Counted from the stretch's first letter, positions 1-10,990 are shown. The stretch: DNA of 64,000 bases from Mixophyes australis (GCA_036250195.1 JAVHZZ010000011.1:58160919-58224918); one strand, 5' to 3'. A program made the numbers and translations. Notes: generated by a model from the letters alone, not told the origin.

Positions 1-870
1 GTTTCAAATCAGGAAAAATCCCTTCTGACCCAATATTGCAGTCCTATTTCTCCCTGGATCCACTACTATACCTCATTTTAATTAATGGCTGTAACCCTGG
101 ATTCCCCATTTTCTGCTAAAAATTAGTCTAACCCTTTCTTAAACATCTCAATTGAATCTGCCATCACAACCTTCCATGGCAGTGAATTCCATATCTTGAC
201 TGCCCTTACTGTAAAGAACCCTTCCTTTGCTAGTTGTGAAACTTCCTCTCCTCTAACATTAGGGAGGGTGACATTGTGTCCTGTGTAAAGTCATTGTGGT
301 AAAAAGTTCCCATGAAAGTTCTCCATAGTGACCCTTAATGTATTTGCACATAAGTAATCATATCCCCTCTTAGACGCCTCTTTTCTAAAGTAAACATTCC
401 TAAACTAGCTATCAGAACCCTTTCTAGTTCCAAAATGTATTTTTATAGAGTGGTGGCCAGAACTGTACTCCGTACTCAAGATGTGATCTTACCAACGATT
501 TATATAGTGGCAAAAAGACACTATCTTCTCTTGCATTTATGCCCGTTTTCATGCAATGCCAATACTTTATTGGCCCTTGCAGCTGCTGCTGGACATTGAG
601 CAATATTGCTAAGTCTACTGTCTATAAGCACTCCCAAATCCTTTTCCATTATAGATTCACATAAATTTTTCCCATTTAGTTTATAGATTGTGTGCTTGTT
701 TTTGATCCCCAAGTGCATAACCTTACATTTATCTATGTTAAACCTCATCTTCCTTTTGGCTGCCCAATCCTCCTGTTTCAAGTCTCTCTGCAGAGAAAGT
801 ACATCTTGCTCCGATTTTATTATCTTACAAAGCTTGGTGTCATCTGCAAAAATGGAAACAATCTCTAAAC
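1..870 (-). pseudogene. CR1/Rex1-like LINE, RT C-terminal part and 3' end (interrupted)
   Basis: Read on the minus strand, 521-860 encodes the second half of a non-LTR reverse transcriptase. The active-site box reads FADDTKL, followed by KMRFNIDKCKVMHLG and EKDLGVLID, the order seen in CR1/Rex1-group LINEs. Further 3' (lower coordinates) the frame continues as SLVRSHLEYGVQFW and then decays with frameshifts. The 3' tail runs toward position 1. The upstream part of the same RT lies at 6038-6295; the two halves are separated by a hAT transposon whose 8-bp target duplication starts at 863. It is a dead copy. Assignment to the CR1 group is firm, but the exact family within it is not. Confidence 0.8.
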
Positions 871-1207
871 TAGAGATGAGCGCACTCGGATTTATGAAAT
901 CCGAGCCCACCCGAACGTTGCCGATCCGAGTCGGATCCGAGAAAGATCCGGGTATTGGCGCCAAATTCAAATCTGAAACTGAGGCTCTGACTCATAATCC
1001 CGTTGTCGGATCTCGCGATACTCGGATCCTATAAATTCCCCGCTAGTCGCCGCCATCTTCACTCGGGCATTGATCAGGGTAGAGGGAGGGTGTGTTAGGT
1101 GGTCCTCTGTCCTGCTATATCTCGTGCTGTTCAGTTAAGTTCTGTGCTGTGCTGTGCTCAGTCCAGTGCTGCTGGGTCCTGTGCTGTGTCCTGTTCAGTC
1201 CAGTGGA

Positions 1208-1880
1208 GCTGTGTCCTGTGCTCTGTGCTTCTAAGGGCATAGTTATTTCCCCAATATTCCAAAGTGTTTAAAAAAATAAAAAAAAGTTATTTAAAAAAAA
1301 TACAAAAAACTAATTACATTTTTTTTTAATTACAACAAAATTTGCACAACCAATCCTGCAGTATAAGCCCATTGGTACTGCAATATTACCAAGTTCACAC
1401 ATTCAGCAGTAAAAGTCCAGTGGTTCTGCAATATTACAAAGTTCACACATTCTGCAGTATCAGTCCAGTGGTGCTGTGTCCTGTGCTCTGTCCTGCTGAG
1501 TTCAGTAGTGCTGCTGGGTCCTGCGCTGTGTCCTGTTCAGTCCAGTGGTGCTGTGTCCTGTGCTCTGTGCTTCTAAGGGCATAGTTATTTCCCCATTATT
1601 CCCAAGTTTTTAAAAAATAAAAAAAAAGTTATAAAAAAAACTAAAATAAAATTTTTTTTAAAAAAATAATTATAACCAAATTTGCAAAGCCAATCCAGCA
1701 GTATATAAGCCCATTGGTACTGCAATATTACCAAGTTCACACATTCAGCAGTAAAAGTCCAGTGGTACTGCTATTACAAAGTTCACTGATTCAGCAGTAT
1801 AAATCCAGTGCTACTCTCCTGTGCCGCATATAATTTTTAAAGGCTTTGCCGAGTGTGTGTGGCTTAGGGGTACGCTCTCT
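1208..1880 (+). repeat. ~340-bp direct duplication in hAT 5' region
   Basis: Two similar copies lie head to tail. Each runs from a GTGCTGTGTCCTGTGCTCTG-type stretch through CTTCTAAGGGCATAGTTATT and an A/T homopolymer tract to AAGCCCATTGGTACTGCAA and TTCACACATTCAGCAGTAAA. The second copy is somewhat diverged. The position, upstream of the transposase ORF, suggests a duplicated promoter or leader of the hAT; that role is inference. Confidence 0.7.
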
Positions 1881-1892
1881 TGTGCTACATAT

Positions 1893-2607
1893 AATGGAAA
1901 ACCAAAATTTGGAGGATAAAGTAGGGAAAGATCAAGACCCACTTCCTCCTAATGCTGAAGCTGCTGCCACTAGTCATGACATAGACGATGAAATGCCATC
2001 AACGTCGTCTGGCAAGCCCGATGCCCAATCTCCTAGTACAGGGCATGTAAAATCCAAAAAGCCCAAGTTCTCAAAAAATAGCAAAAAGAGAAACTTAAAA
2101 TCATCTGAGGAGAAACGTAAAGTTGGCAATATGCCATTTACGACACATAGTGGCAAGGAACGGCTTAGGCCCTGGCCCGTGTTCATGACTAGTGGTCCAG
2201 CTTCACCCAAGGATCTAAGCCCTCCTCCCCCCCCCTACAAAAAAATTAAGAGAGTTATGCTGTCAGCAACAACAACAAAACAGCAAAGAACTCTGCCTTC
2301 TAAACAGATGACATCACAAATCCCCAAGGCGAGTCCAAGGGTGTTGGTGGTTGTGAACCCTGACCTTCCCATCACTGTAAGGGAAGAGGTGACTCTATCC
2401 AGCATTTGCAGCACGCCCTCTGCATATGCTGGAAGGATCACCCACAGTCCAGTTACAGATTTGGCTAATGAAGGTGTGAATGTTGTACACTGGGAGGAGG
2501 ATATTGATGTAGCTGGCGCTGAGGAGGATGTTGATGATTATGATGCAGACAGATACCAAATTGCCTTTCTCAATTTCTATTTATATTCTAGATTATATAA
2601 CGGCTGA
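1893..2607 (+). pseudogene. hAT transposase, N-terminal fragment
   Basis: An open frame begins upstream at 1846; the ATG at 1893 (MENQNLEDKVGKDQD) looks the better start because an acidic, low-complexity N-terminus follows. The protein is rich in S, P and K, with a basic stretch (KSKKPKFSKNSKKRNLK), a proline run and an acidic C-terminal segment (EEDIDVAGAEEDVDDYD). No BED zinc finger or catalytic domain is visible and it stops near 2607. By position between the hAT ends and ahead of the dimerisation remnant, I infer that it is the poorly conserved N-terminal part of the element's transposase. Alone it should have no transposase activity. Confidence 0.55.
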
Positions 2608-2960
2608 AAAGTTTTCTGTTTTACTCCTAGTGGAGAGGGGATCTGATGCAGACAGATACCAAACTGCCTTTGTCCATTTCTTTGTATATTTGAATTTCTA
2701 GTTCTACAGTCTATGCAGGCTGCTTTATTTATATTCAACTACAAGTGTAGGGCGGGGGGCATAGATAGCCACCAAAGTAACGTGGTCCATTTAGTTTCAC
2801 TTTCTAGCTCCACAGTCTGTGTAGCCTGCTTTTTTTATCTTCAAAGTATTTATATTTACAAGCCTTGCAATCTAAATTAACTAGAGGTAGTGACGTGGTA
2901 GAACTCCAAAAGGCAGTTTGGAAGCCCCTGTACAAACTGGCTCTATTTTTTAACTGAGTT
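2540..2960 (+). repeat. Imperfect ~100-bp repeats at transposase deletion region
   Basis: The motif GATGCAGACAGATACCAAA followed by TGCCTTT and a T-rich stretch occurs at about 2540 and again at about 2644. A linked motif (TCTAG...CACAGTCT...GCCTGCTTT-like) follows near 2698 and 2802. These repeats occupy the place where the transposase core should be and may have mediated or replaced the lost segment. The cause is inference. Confidence 0.55.
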
Positions 2961-2965
2961 GTCCC

Positions 2966-3160
2966 CCCTCCAGTGTGTACTCGGAAAGAGTTTTTAGTGC
3001 AGCGGGGAACCTGGTCAGTGAGCGGCGAAGGAGGTTGCTTCCTCACAACGTTGAAAAAATGATGTTTATAAAAATGAATAATCAATTCCTCAATGAAGTA
3101 CAGCACTGCCCTCCAGACAGTACAGAGGGACTGTGGTTGTGGAGTCCAGCGGGGACGAAT
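2966..3160 (+). pseudogene. hAT transposase C-terminal dimerisation remnant
   Basis: The frame reads YSERVFSAAGNLVSERRRR, then LLPHNVEKMMFIKMNN. This matches the conserved hAT C-terminal dimerisation block (SERxFSxAGxxxxxxRxxLxxxxVExLxFLxxN pattern). It follows the N-terminal ORF after only about 360 bp, so several hundred codons carrying the DDE core are missing. The downstream acidic stretch near 3170-3245 may be the natural C-terminus. Confidence 0.85.
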
Positions 3161-3166
3161 TGATAA

Positions 3167-3634
3167 TGTGTGAGGAGGAGGAAGTACACACTGTAGGGGG
3201 AGAGGAATCAGAGGTTGAGGATGAGGACGACATCTTTCCTCAGTAGAGCCTGTTTAGTTTGTACAGGGAGAGATGAATTGTTTTATTGGTGTGGGGGCCC
3301 AAACAAACCAATCATTTCAGCCACAGATGTTTGGTAGGCCCTGTCGCTGAAATGATTGGTTTGTTAAAGTGTGCATGTCCTATTTCAACAACATAAGGGT
3401 GGGTGGGAGGGCCCAAGGACAATTCCATCTTGCAACTATTTTTTTGGCATTATGTGACCATTCAACAGTCGTTTGCCATGTTCAAAAAGTAAAAGAAAAT
3501 GCCAACAAATTCAATAAATTAAATCAAAAGTTAAATGCCCTGTCATTATTTAAAACAAGAGGTTTTGACGTGCTAGAATTAGTGTAGTGTTAAGATGTTA
3601 TAAACGCTACACTTGGAAATTGGAAGAGGTATTG
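3167..3634. other. hAT 3' non-coding region, nothing recognised
   Basis: Lies inside the hAT element between the dimerisation remnant and the first hairpin. It contains a short inverted pair around AAACCAATCATTTCAGC (about 3304-3362) but no open frame or motif that I recognise. Confidence 0.5.
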
Positions 3635-3666
3635 TGGCCCCGGTATCAAATTGGGTACCGGGGCCA
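3635..3666. repeat. GC-rich hairpin 1 in hAT
   Basis: Arms TGGCCCCGGTATC and GGTACCGGGGCCA pair with a single mismatch around a 6-nt AAATTG loop. A near-identical block, with the flanking GAGGTATTG and the following ACGCAGTCCAGATA, recurs at 4054-4085. Confidence 0.8.
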
Positions 3667-4053
3667 CCCCACTACGCAGTCCAGATACTTGTTTGGTGGA
3701 ATTCAGACCAGTTGAGGGTTTTATTATTCTATTGTGGGGACCACTCTATCTATACCACACTACAACTCTATAACACTCTATTTAATACTTTAATTCTATT
3801 AGTAGTTACCATAAAGAGGAACAAAATAAACCAATTTTACCAAAAGTATAATATGACTTAGACTTACAAACACTACACTTGAAAGATGGTGCCTTTAAAT
3901 GAAAAAGTCAGTCTTCATTGCACGACTATGTGCAACAGGGACAGTTTTTTGGTTTACAAAGTCAACCAATAACACTTCGACCCTGTCTGTCTTTAACATA
4001 CTTGATGGGATCTCAATGACGAATGGTCTGTACCATGTTTGGAGGAGGTATTG

Positions 4054-4085
4054 TGGCCCCGGTACCAAATTGGGTACCGGGGCCA
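4054..4085. repeat. GC-rich hairpin 2 in hAT
   Basis: Perfect 13-bp arms (TGGCCCCGGTACC at 4054-4066 and its complement at 4073-4085) around a 6-nt loop. It immediately precedes the tandem array, and its downstream sequence CTATGCAGTCCAGATA is related to the array's CTACGCAGTCCAGGTA core, so the array probably grew from this flank. Confidence 0.85.
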
Positions 4086-4159
4086 CTCCACTATGCAGTC
4101 CAGATAGAGGTGTATCAGATATTAAACAACGTTGACTGTTGCTGCAAAAATTTTAAATA

Positions 4160-5720
4160 ATATTGTGGGGAACACTACACTACGCAGTCCATAAACTTTT
4201 TGGGTGGAATTCAGACCTGTGTAGGGTTTTTTAATAAAATTGTGGTGACCCACTCCTCTACGCAGTCCAGGTACATTATTGGTGCGAATCATACAAGTTC
4301 AGGGTTTTTAATTTATATTGTGGAGACCCACTCTTCTACGCAGTCCAGGTACATTATTCGGTGCGATTCATACCAGTTGATGGTTTTCTTATTATATATA
4401 TTGTGGTGACCCACTCCTCTACGCAGTCCAGGTACATTATTGGTGCGAATCATACAAGTTCAGGGTTTTTAATTTATATTGTGGTGACCCACTCCTCTAC
4501 GCAGTCCAGGTACATTATTGGTGCGAATCCTACAAGTTCAGGGTTTTTAATTTATATTGTGGAGACCCACTCTTCTACACAGTCCAGGTACATTATTCGG
4601 TGCGAATCATACAAGTTGATGGTTTTCTTATTATATATATATTGTGGTGACCCACTCCTCTACGCAGTCCAGGTACATTTATTGCTGCGAATCATACAAG
4701 TTGATGGTTTTCTTATTATATATATTGTGGTGACCCACTCCTCTACGCAGTCCAGATACATTTGGGTGCGAATCATAAAAGTTCAGGGTTTTTAATATAT
4801 ATTGTGGTGACCCACTCCTCTACGCAGTCCAGGTACATTTATTGGTGCGAATCATACAAGTTGATGGTTTTCTTATTATATATATTGTGGTGACCCACTC
4901 CTCTACGCAGTCCAGGTATATTTATTGCTGCGAATCATACAAGTTGATGGTTTTCTTATTATATATATTGTGGTGACCCACTCCTCTACGCAGTCCAGAT
5001 ACATTTATTGCTGCGAATCATACAAGTTCAGGGTTTTTAATATATATTGTGGTGACCCACTCCTCTACACAGTCCAGGTACATTTATTGGTGCGAATCAT
5101 AAAAGTTCAGGGTTTTTAATATATATTGTGGTGACCCACCCCTCTACGCAGTCCAGGTACATTTATTGGTGCGAATCATACAAGTTGATGGTTTTCTTAT
5201 TATATATATTGTGGTGACCCACTCCTCTACGCAGTCCAGGTACATTTATTGCTGCGAATCATACAAGTTGATGGTTTTCTTATTATATATATTTTGGTGA
5301 CCAACTCCTCTACGCAGTCCAGATACATTTATTGCTGCGAATCATACAAGTTCAGTGTTTTTAATATATATTGTGGTGACCCACTCCTCTACGCAGTCCA
5401 GGTACATTTATTGGTGCGAATCATACAAGTTGATGGTTTTCTTATTATATATATTGTGGTGACCCACTCCTCTACGCAGTCCAGATACATTTAATGGTGC
5501 GAATCATACAAGTTCAGGGTTTTTAATATATATTGTGGTGACCACTCCTCTAAGCAGTCTAGGTACATTTATTGGTGCGAATCATACAAGTTCAGGGTTT
5601 TTAATATATATTGTGGTGACCCACTCCTCTACGCAGTCCAGGTATTTTATTCGGTGCGATTTATACCAGTTGATGGTTTTCTTATTATATTGTGGGGACC
5701 ACTCCACTACGCAGTCCAGA
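4160..5720 (+). repeat. ~80-bp satellite array (about 20 copies) inside hAT
   Basis: The unit contains GTGGTGACCCACTCCTC, then TACGCAGTCCAGGTACAT, then TGCGAATCATACAAGTT, followed by either CAGGGTTTTTAATATATATT or GATGGTTTTCTTATTATATAT. Spacing between repeats is 79-83 bp. I count about 20 copies of the GCAGTCC core between 4180 and 5720. Two variant tails (CAGGG and GATGG types) alternate irregularly, which implies duplication of blocks larger than one unit. Small open frames across the region arise from the repeat and are not genes. Confidence 0.92.
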
Positions 5721-6037
5721 AAGATACCTCTTTGCAACGTTTTGGACTAATAACTATATTTTGAGGTGTTACACTCTAAATTAGTGGAAATGCTTGTTAT
5801 TGAATGTTATTGAGGTTAATAATAGCGTAGGAGTGAAAATAAGCCCAAAAACTTGATTTTTAAACTTTTTATGTTTTTTTTCAAAAAAAATCCGAATCCA
5901 AAACCTTAAATCCGAACCGAGACCTTTCGTCAAGTGTTTTGCGAAACAAATCCGAACCCCAAAAATAATGAAAATCCAGATCCAAAACACAAAACACGAG
6001 ACCTCAAAAGTCGCCGGTGCACATCCCTACTCTAAAC

Positions 6038-6295
6038 CATCACCAAGGTCATTAATAAAGATATTAAAAAGGAGTGGCCTCAGCACGGAACCTTGAGGTA
6101 AACCACTTAAAACTTTTAACTAATTAGAAAAGGATCAATTTATCACAACTCTGTTCCTTACTCTCTAACCAGTTTTCGACCAAATTACAAATGTTTCCTA
6201 GCCGCAGTTCACTTATTTTGTAAACCAAACTCTTGTGTGGCACTGTATCAAAGGCCTTTGCAAAATCTAAATGGACCACATCTACTGTACTATCA
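6038..6295 (-). pseudogene. CR1/Rex1-like LINE, RT central part
   Basis: Minus-strand translation gives VDVVHLDFAKAFDTVPH (the first catalytic aspartate block of the RT) and WLESKEQSC. With frameshifts the QGSVLGPLLFN-type block follows at about 6040-6110. This is the upstream half of the LINE at 1-870, displaced by the hAT insertion. The left breakpoint of the 7.17-kb tandem unit falls inside it at 6121. Similarity ends near 6295, so the LINE appears 5'-truncated there. Confidence 0.8.
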
Positions 6296-7311
6296 TGGTC
6301 AATGTGTGCGTTGGTCTAATGTACAAAGCAACTGCTGCATGGATCCTATTGGGAGGCAGAAAATAAGCAAACATAAGCAGCAGCTTGATGCTGTAGCATA
6401 CTACAGCAACTGCATTATATGTTCAATAACTCACAATGTTCATCCCACCACATTAGCTCAGCTTATTTTAAACTTATTTCTATTCTTTGTATTTTTAAAT
6501 ACATTGCAACTCAATTCATCATCATTTAAGCTGATGATCTTAAGGCATATCATGATGTGCATTAAATATATGCAGATGTTAAATGTATGTTTTGGATGCA
6601 AATATGTCCACCTCTACATAAAAATCCATTGTCTACAATACACCCTCCACTCAACCACTAGTATTTATGCTGCTATTAGAAACAACTGAGGGGGAACTTT
6701 ATTGCGATATTTCAGAAATTAGTGGGAGATGATCTGATAGCTTTGCGAGAGAAAGTAGAAAATGACCAAATTTGACGAGAGAGAAGCTCAACATGACTCA
6801 AAACAAATAGTCAGTGTTTGCAGACAAGAGAGGAAGCACTGTTATTCTCAATAGGTGCGATTACATAACAGAAGCAAACAGATGTTTCTACGGAGTTACT
6901 AAAAGAAAATAGTAACACCCCCCACACATAGCGTGCTTTTGAAATATTTGGGTGAAGGAATCAGCCAAGGAGTAAAGGAGCAGACTGCTCCTGTTTCCTC
7001 TTTACATCGCAGAGGGAGTGTTCTATACAACAATGGGCCGATATATATGCACACACTTGCAAGCTGGGCGACAGTGCATAATGTTGCAGGTGCGAAGCCC
7101 GCACATAGTTGGATGGTACATACACAAGCCAGACATTAGCACCGATGTGCTGTATGCATCCACGTTTGTGTGATGGGGAGGAATGTTCCATGATCCTCAT
7201 CCACATCCACATGGATGACAGAGTCACGGGAAATACAGATTTTGCTCTCCTTTCCCCTAGCTTTTTCCCCCCATGTAGACACTATGGACCGTACAACTAA
7301 AATATATGAAA
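6296..7311. other. Unclassified AT-rich DNA in unit 1
   Basis: No motif, terminal repeat or convincing coding sequence is recognised. Several short open frames occur on both strands without coding character. The same stretch recurs at 13468-14483, 20640-21655 and 27812-28832. Confidence 0.5.
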
Positions 7312-8992
7312 ATCACAGATCAGCCACCACATTAAAACCACCTGCCTAATATTGTGTTCATCTCCCTCGTGCCACCCAATCAGCTCTGACCTGTTGAGGC
7401 ATGGACTCCACAAAACCTCTGTAGGTATCCTGTGGTGTCTGGCACCAAGATGTTACTAGCAGATCCTTTAAGTCCTGTAAGTTGCAAGGTGGGGATTCCA
7501 TAGCTCAGACTTTTTCTTTCAGAACATACCACACATGCCTGATCGGATTGAGATCTGGCGAATTTGGAGGCTAAGTTAACACCTTGAACTCTTTGTCATG
7601 TTCCTCAAATCATTCCTGAGCAATTTTTGCAGTGTGGCAAGACGCATTATCCTGTTGAAAGAGGAAGTACTGCTGCCAAGAAGGGGAACATTCACATGAA
7701 TGCTAGAACCCAAGGTTTCCCAGCAAAAATTTGTCCTGAGCATCACACTACCTCTGCCTAATATGGATAATCAATTCACACAAATGTAAGCTGAATTAAA
7801 GCTGGTTATAATACAGTAGTAGGACGCATAAGGATTAAAGCTACAGTGCATATATATTAACAAATTAAGTTGTTTTACTGTTTCATGACCAGTGTTACTC
7901 AAGATATATAAAATATTATAGACATGGTTCCTCATATATTGCAACTAGTTTAAAATGAAATGTGCCCTCCATTGTCCATTATGGGAAACGGAAGTTGTGG
8001 TGAGCAAGTCTACACCAGATAAGATTTGGCAAAGTCTACTTGAATTTATGCCTGTATCTGGGGGGGATGTTGGATGATGTTGAGTGGTCCTGTCATATGG
8101 AGTGATATTATTGGTTAAAAGCCTTATATGATGCTTAATCTATGTATTAGTTTGAGGTTTTAGGGTATAAAAAGCTTGCAATGTTAATATGTAATCACCA
8201 TTGTTCTGCTTGAATTAATTGGTCTGTATTGCTCATACAAGAATAAACGGAGCATATTCTGAAGAGACTTTGTCTTGAATTATTCCTGAAAACTTCCATA
8301 ACATGTCAGCTTGCTATTTTCCCATAGTGCATCCTGGTGCCATCTCTTCCCCAGGTAAATAACACACACGCACCTGCCCAACCACATGATATAAAGGAAA
8401 ACATAATTCTTCAGACCAAACCACATTCTTCCAGTGCTCCATGGTCCAATGCTGGCGCTGTCAAGCTAATTATAGGCGCTTTTGACAGTGGACAGTGGTC
8501 AGCATCGACACTCTCACCGATCTGTGGTAAAGCAACCAGCCGAGATGCACTGTGTATTCCAACACCTTTCTATCATAGCCAGCAATAACGGTTTCAGCAA
8601 TTTTTGTAGCTTGTGCTACAGTAGTGGACCAGAGGGGCTAGTCTTTGCTCCCCACACACATAGATGACTCCTGAGCACCAATAACCCTGTCGCCGATTCA
8701 CCGATTGTCCTTGCTTGGACCACTGTTGGTAGTTACTAACCATTGCTTATTGGAAACACCACACAAGCCCTGTAGTTTTAAAGGTGCTCTGACCCAGTCG
8801 TCTAGACATCACAATTTGGCCCTTGTCAAAGTGGTTCAGAACCTTACTCTTGCCCATTTTTCCTGCTTCCAACACATCAACTTCAAGAACTGACTGTTCA
8901 CTTGCTGCCTAATATATCCAACCCTGTGACAGTATAATCAAACGTTATTCACTTCACAGGTCAGTAGTTTTAATGTTGTGGCTGATAGGAGA
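7312..8992 (-). pseudogene. Tc1-like transposon, inactivated (unit 1)
   Basis: The left end has CAGATCAGCCACCACATTAA and the right end, on the minus strand, TATCAGCCACAACATTAA: matching terminal inverted repeats of a Tc1-family element. Minus-strand translation gives FQQDNASCHTAKI, which includes the second catalytic Asp, and PPNSPDLNPIRHVW. The family normally has Glu at the position now read as Arg (codon at 7538-7540), so the third member of the DDE triad is lost. A stop replaces the Trp just before PPNSPD. The N-terminal helix-turn-helix part is recognisable around 8700-8880. The element is split by an LTR-like insert at about 7759-8309. Confidence 0.9.
7759..8309 (+). mobile_element. LTR-like insert within Tc1 (unit 1)
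   Basis: The Tc1 sequence breaks after CACTACCTCTGCC and resumes at GCTTGCTATTTTCCCATAG, leaving about 550 bp of foreign DNA. The insert holds a TATA-like GGGTATAAAAAGC (about 8161) followed by AATAAA (about 8243), the spacing of a solo LTR's U3-R-U5. No clean target duplication was found, so the exact ends are uncertain. Confidence 0.55.
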
Positions 8993-9830
8993 ATCTGACA
9001 GTGTGAGGAGACAATATGTGGACAGAAAGACGGTAGGACAGTATGAAGTGATATATTGGGACTGAAGTGGTCCAGGAAAAGGCATACGGAGAAGTGACCC
9101 TTGAACTTTGCTATAAGTAGGTTAAAGACTTTGGTGAGGGCAATCTCCGTGGAACGTTGGGGGCAGAAGCCCAATTGCAGAGAGTTGGGAGTGAGAAGAA
9201 AGAAAATGAGATGGTTTTACACATAATTTTGGAGGCTAAAGGAAGGAGAGTAAAAGGGCACTAGTTGGACATAGGGGCTTGGTCAAGAGATGGTTTCTTT
9301 AGAATTGGTAAGATGAGTACATGTTTAAAGGAAAATGGGAATGTGCCAATGGAGAAAGACAAGTTGAAGACAGATGGGCATGTAGGGGGGAGAGGGAGCA
9401 CTTAAGTTAGGAAGCAATAGGGTTGAGGGGGCAGGTTATGGGGCGGGATGATGAGATGAGTAGAGACTTCATCCTCAGTTACTGGGGAGAATAAAGTTAG
9501 TGTAGGAAATGATGGATGGGGTGTGCAGCATCTGGCATGAAAAATATCTTGTCGATTACTGTCTATTTTGACTTTGAAGTAGGTGGCAATGTCATGCACT
9601 GTGAGAAAGCAAAGTAAGTTGGTGCAGGTGGGCAGAGAGGAGAGTTGAAGTTGGCAAAGAGGAGTCAGATTAGACAACTGGATGGCTATTATGGAAATTA
9701 AGTAGGTTTGCTTGGCAAGTGAAATGGCAGTGATGGGTAAGAATATTGAGTGATGCAAAAAAATGTTAGGTGGAGCAGGTTTGAACCCTTGTACACCTCT
9801 ATAGATCAATAACAGATTTAAAGAGTTGCA
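8993..9830 (-). pseudogene. L2-type LINE RT fragment (unit 1)
   Basis: On the minus strand, 9402-9809 carries the L2 linker pattern DIATYFKVKIDSNRQDI and FSPVTEDEV, before the RT. At 8938-9174 the RT reads LGFCPQRSTEIALTKVFNLL, matching the L2 block GFRPxxSTETALxKVxNDLL. Frameshifts separate the parts. It abuts the Tc1 right end. Only the start of the RT domain remains; the catalytic motifs are missing. Confidence 0.82.
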
Positions 9831-10084
9831 GTCTGTAGAATGGAAATCTCTTTGGTTAAGGTCTAAGGTGAACGACTTGGGTTAAATGTTTATGGCTGGA
9901 AACCTTTGAGCAGTTTAAAGAAGAATTTGAGATTCCCAAAACAATGTTTGTTACTACAGTCAACTTACAAACACACCCTGTTGGCACAATTTGAAAATCA
10001 GGTTCAGAATCTTGTTTAGGCCTCTTTAAAAAGTTGCTCCACTCCAACCTTGAGGATACACAAATCTCACCTCATTAATTTACT
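9831..10084. other. Unclassified spacer in unit 1
   Basis: Low-complexity-free DNA between the L2 and L1 fragments with no recognised feature. Contains the G/T variant near 9951 that separates units 1 and 4 from units 2 and 3. Confidence 0.4.
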
Positions 10085-10990
10085 CTTATTTTTAACTGAA
10101 TCTAGCACTGATGACCTAATGGAGCTAAGAGAGAAATGGGAGATAGGATCTAGGCTCCTATTCGAAGATTGAAGGACTATCCCAAAGAGCTCACTTCACA
10201 CCACTGTCTTGTTAAAATATTAGCAAAACTGTATATCTTACATAGGGCAAAACAATTGCCCGAAATGTGTCGATGCATCTGGGACCTCTTGACATCTACT
10301 ATGGAACTGTACAAAATTAAAAAAATCCAGTGTAAAAGTTATCAGGTGCATTAATATTACAGGTGCAACAATACCTCTATACTCTCTGGGCATGTGCATT
10401 TTTGGGTTACAATTGAAAGCTATAACAAACAGAGTGACATAGCAATATGTAATGAATTTATTCATGATAGCCAAGGTATGTATAGCTAGGATGTGGGTGG
10501 CACCTGGAAGTCCAAAAATTCAAGATTGGATCAAACCTGTCAACTAAACAAGTAGGGCATGAAAGATTTGTATACACTAGCAGAAATCCATACTACAATT
10601 TGAAAATGATTGGAACGGGTGGACTGATTCACCCTTATACTTCAGGTTCAATAATGAGGCTCCATTTGTATTATTAAACCCAGAAGCACCCATGACATTA
10701 ATAACTACACTTTTTCCATTTAGGTTTGTAAGCTCTGTTTGCTCAACTGCTTATATATTATAAATCTGATTTGTGGCGCTATTACTGGCCATTTGTATAT
10801 ATTTCTAAATAATTTTAAAGAATGATATTATGCAGTTGGATTACTAGTAAATTTACGATTTAATATTTTATCAATATGCGATATGCAATGTATGTTAATC
10901 TGTTTTATTGTTTTTCCTTTTGTATATTTGTTTGATTTCACAGCCAGTAAATAGGCAAATGTTATATAAAATAAAAAAAATTGAATTTAA
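10085..10990 (+). pseudogene. L1-type LINE, 5'-truncated ORF2 C-terminus and tail (unit 1)
   Basis: Plus-strand translation, with a few stops, gives CPKCVDASGTS, then HLLWNCTKL, the cysteine-rich C-terminal block of L1-type ORF2 (CxxC...GTxxHxxWxC). Further on come IAKVCIARMWVAPGSPKIQDW and NDWNGWT, as in the same family. An A-rich 3' end follows (ATAAAATAAAAAAAATTG near 10968). It is a standard 5'-truncated, long-dead insertion. Confidence 0.78.

Larger units (their letters stand above)
871..6029 (+). mobile_element. hAT DNA transposon, internally deleted, with internal satellite
   Basis: The ends read TAGAGATGAGCGC at 871 and, on the minus strand from 6029, TAGGGATGTGCAC, which form imperfect terminal inverted repeats of hAT type. 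The 8-bp sequence CTCTAAAC occurs on both sides (863-870 and 6030-6037), the target duplication length expected for hAT. It inserted into the RT of a CR1-like LINE, whose halves resume on either side. Inside, in order: subterminal GC-rich repeats, a ~340-bp direct duplication (about 1208-1548 and 1549-1880), an N-terminal ORF, a remnant of the C-terminal dimerisation region, two perfect or near-perfect hairpins and an ~80-bp tandem array. The catalytic RNase H-like core is not present, so the copy is non-autonomous. Confidence 0.88.

Noticed and set aside
4160..5720. CRISPR-like regular repeat spacing
   Set aside because: There are no unique spacers; the whole ~80-bp unit repeats, and it lies within a eukaryotic hAT transposon.
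6237..6689. 150-codon open frame in unit 1 and its longer forms in later units
   Set aside because: Antisense to a CR1 reverse transcriptase at its start and in unclassified AT-rich DNA after that; no domain.
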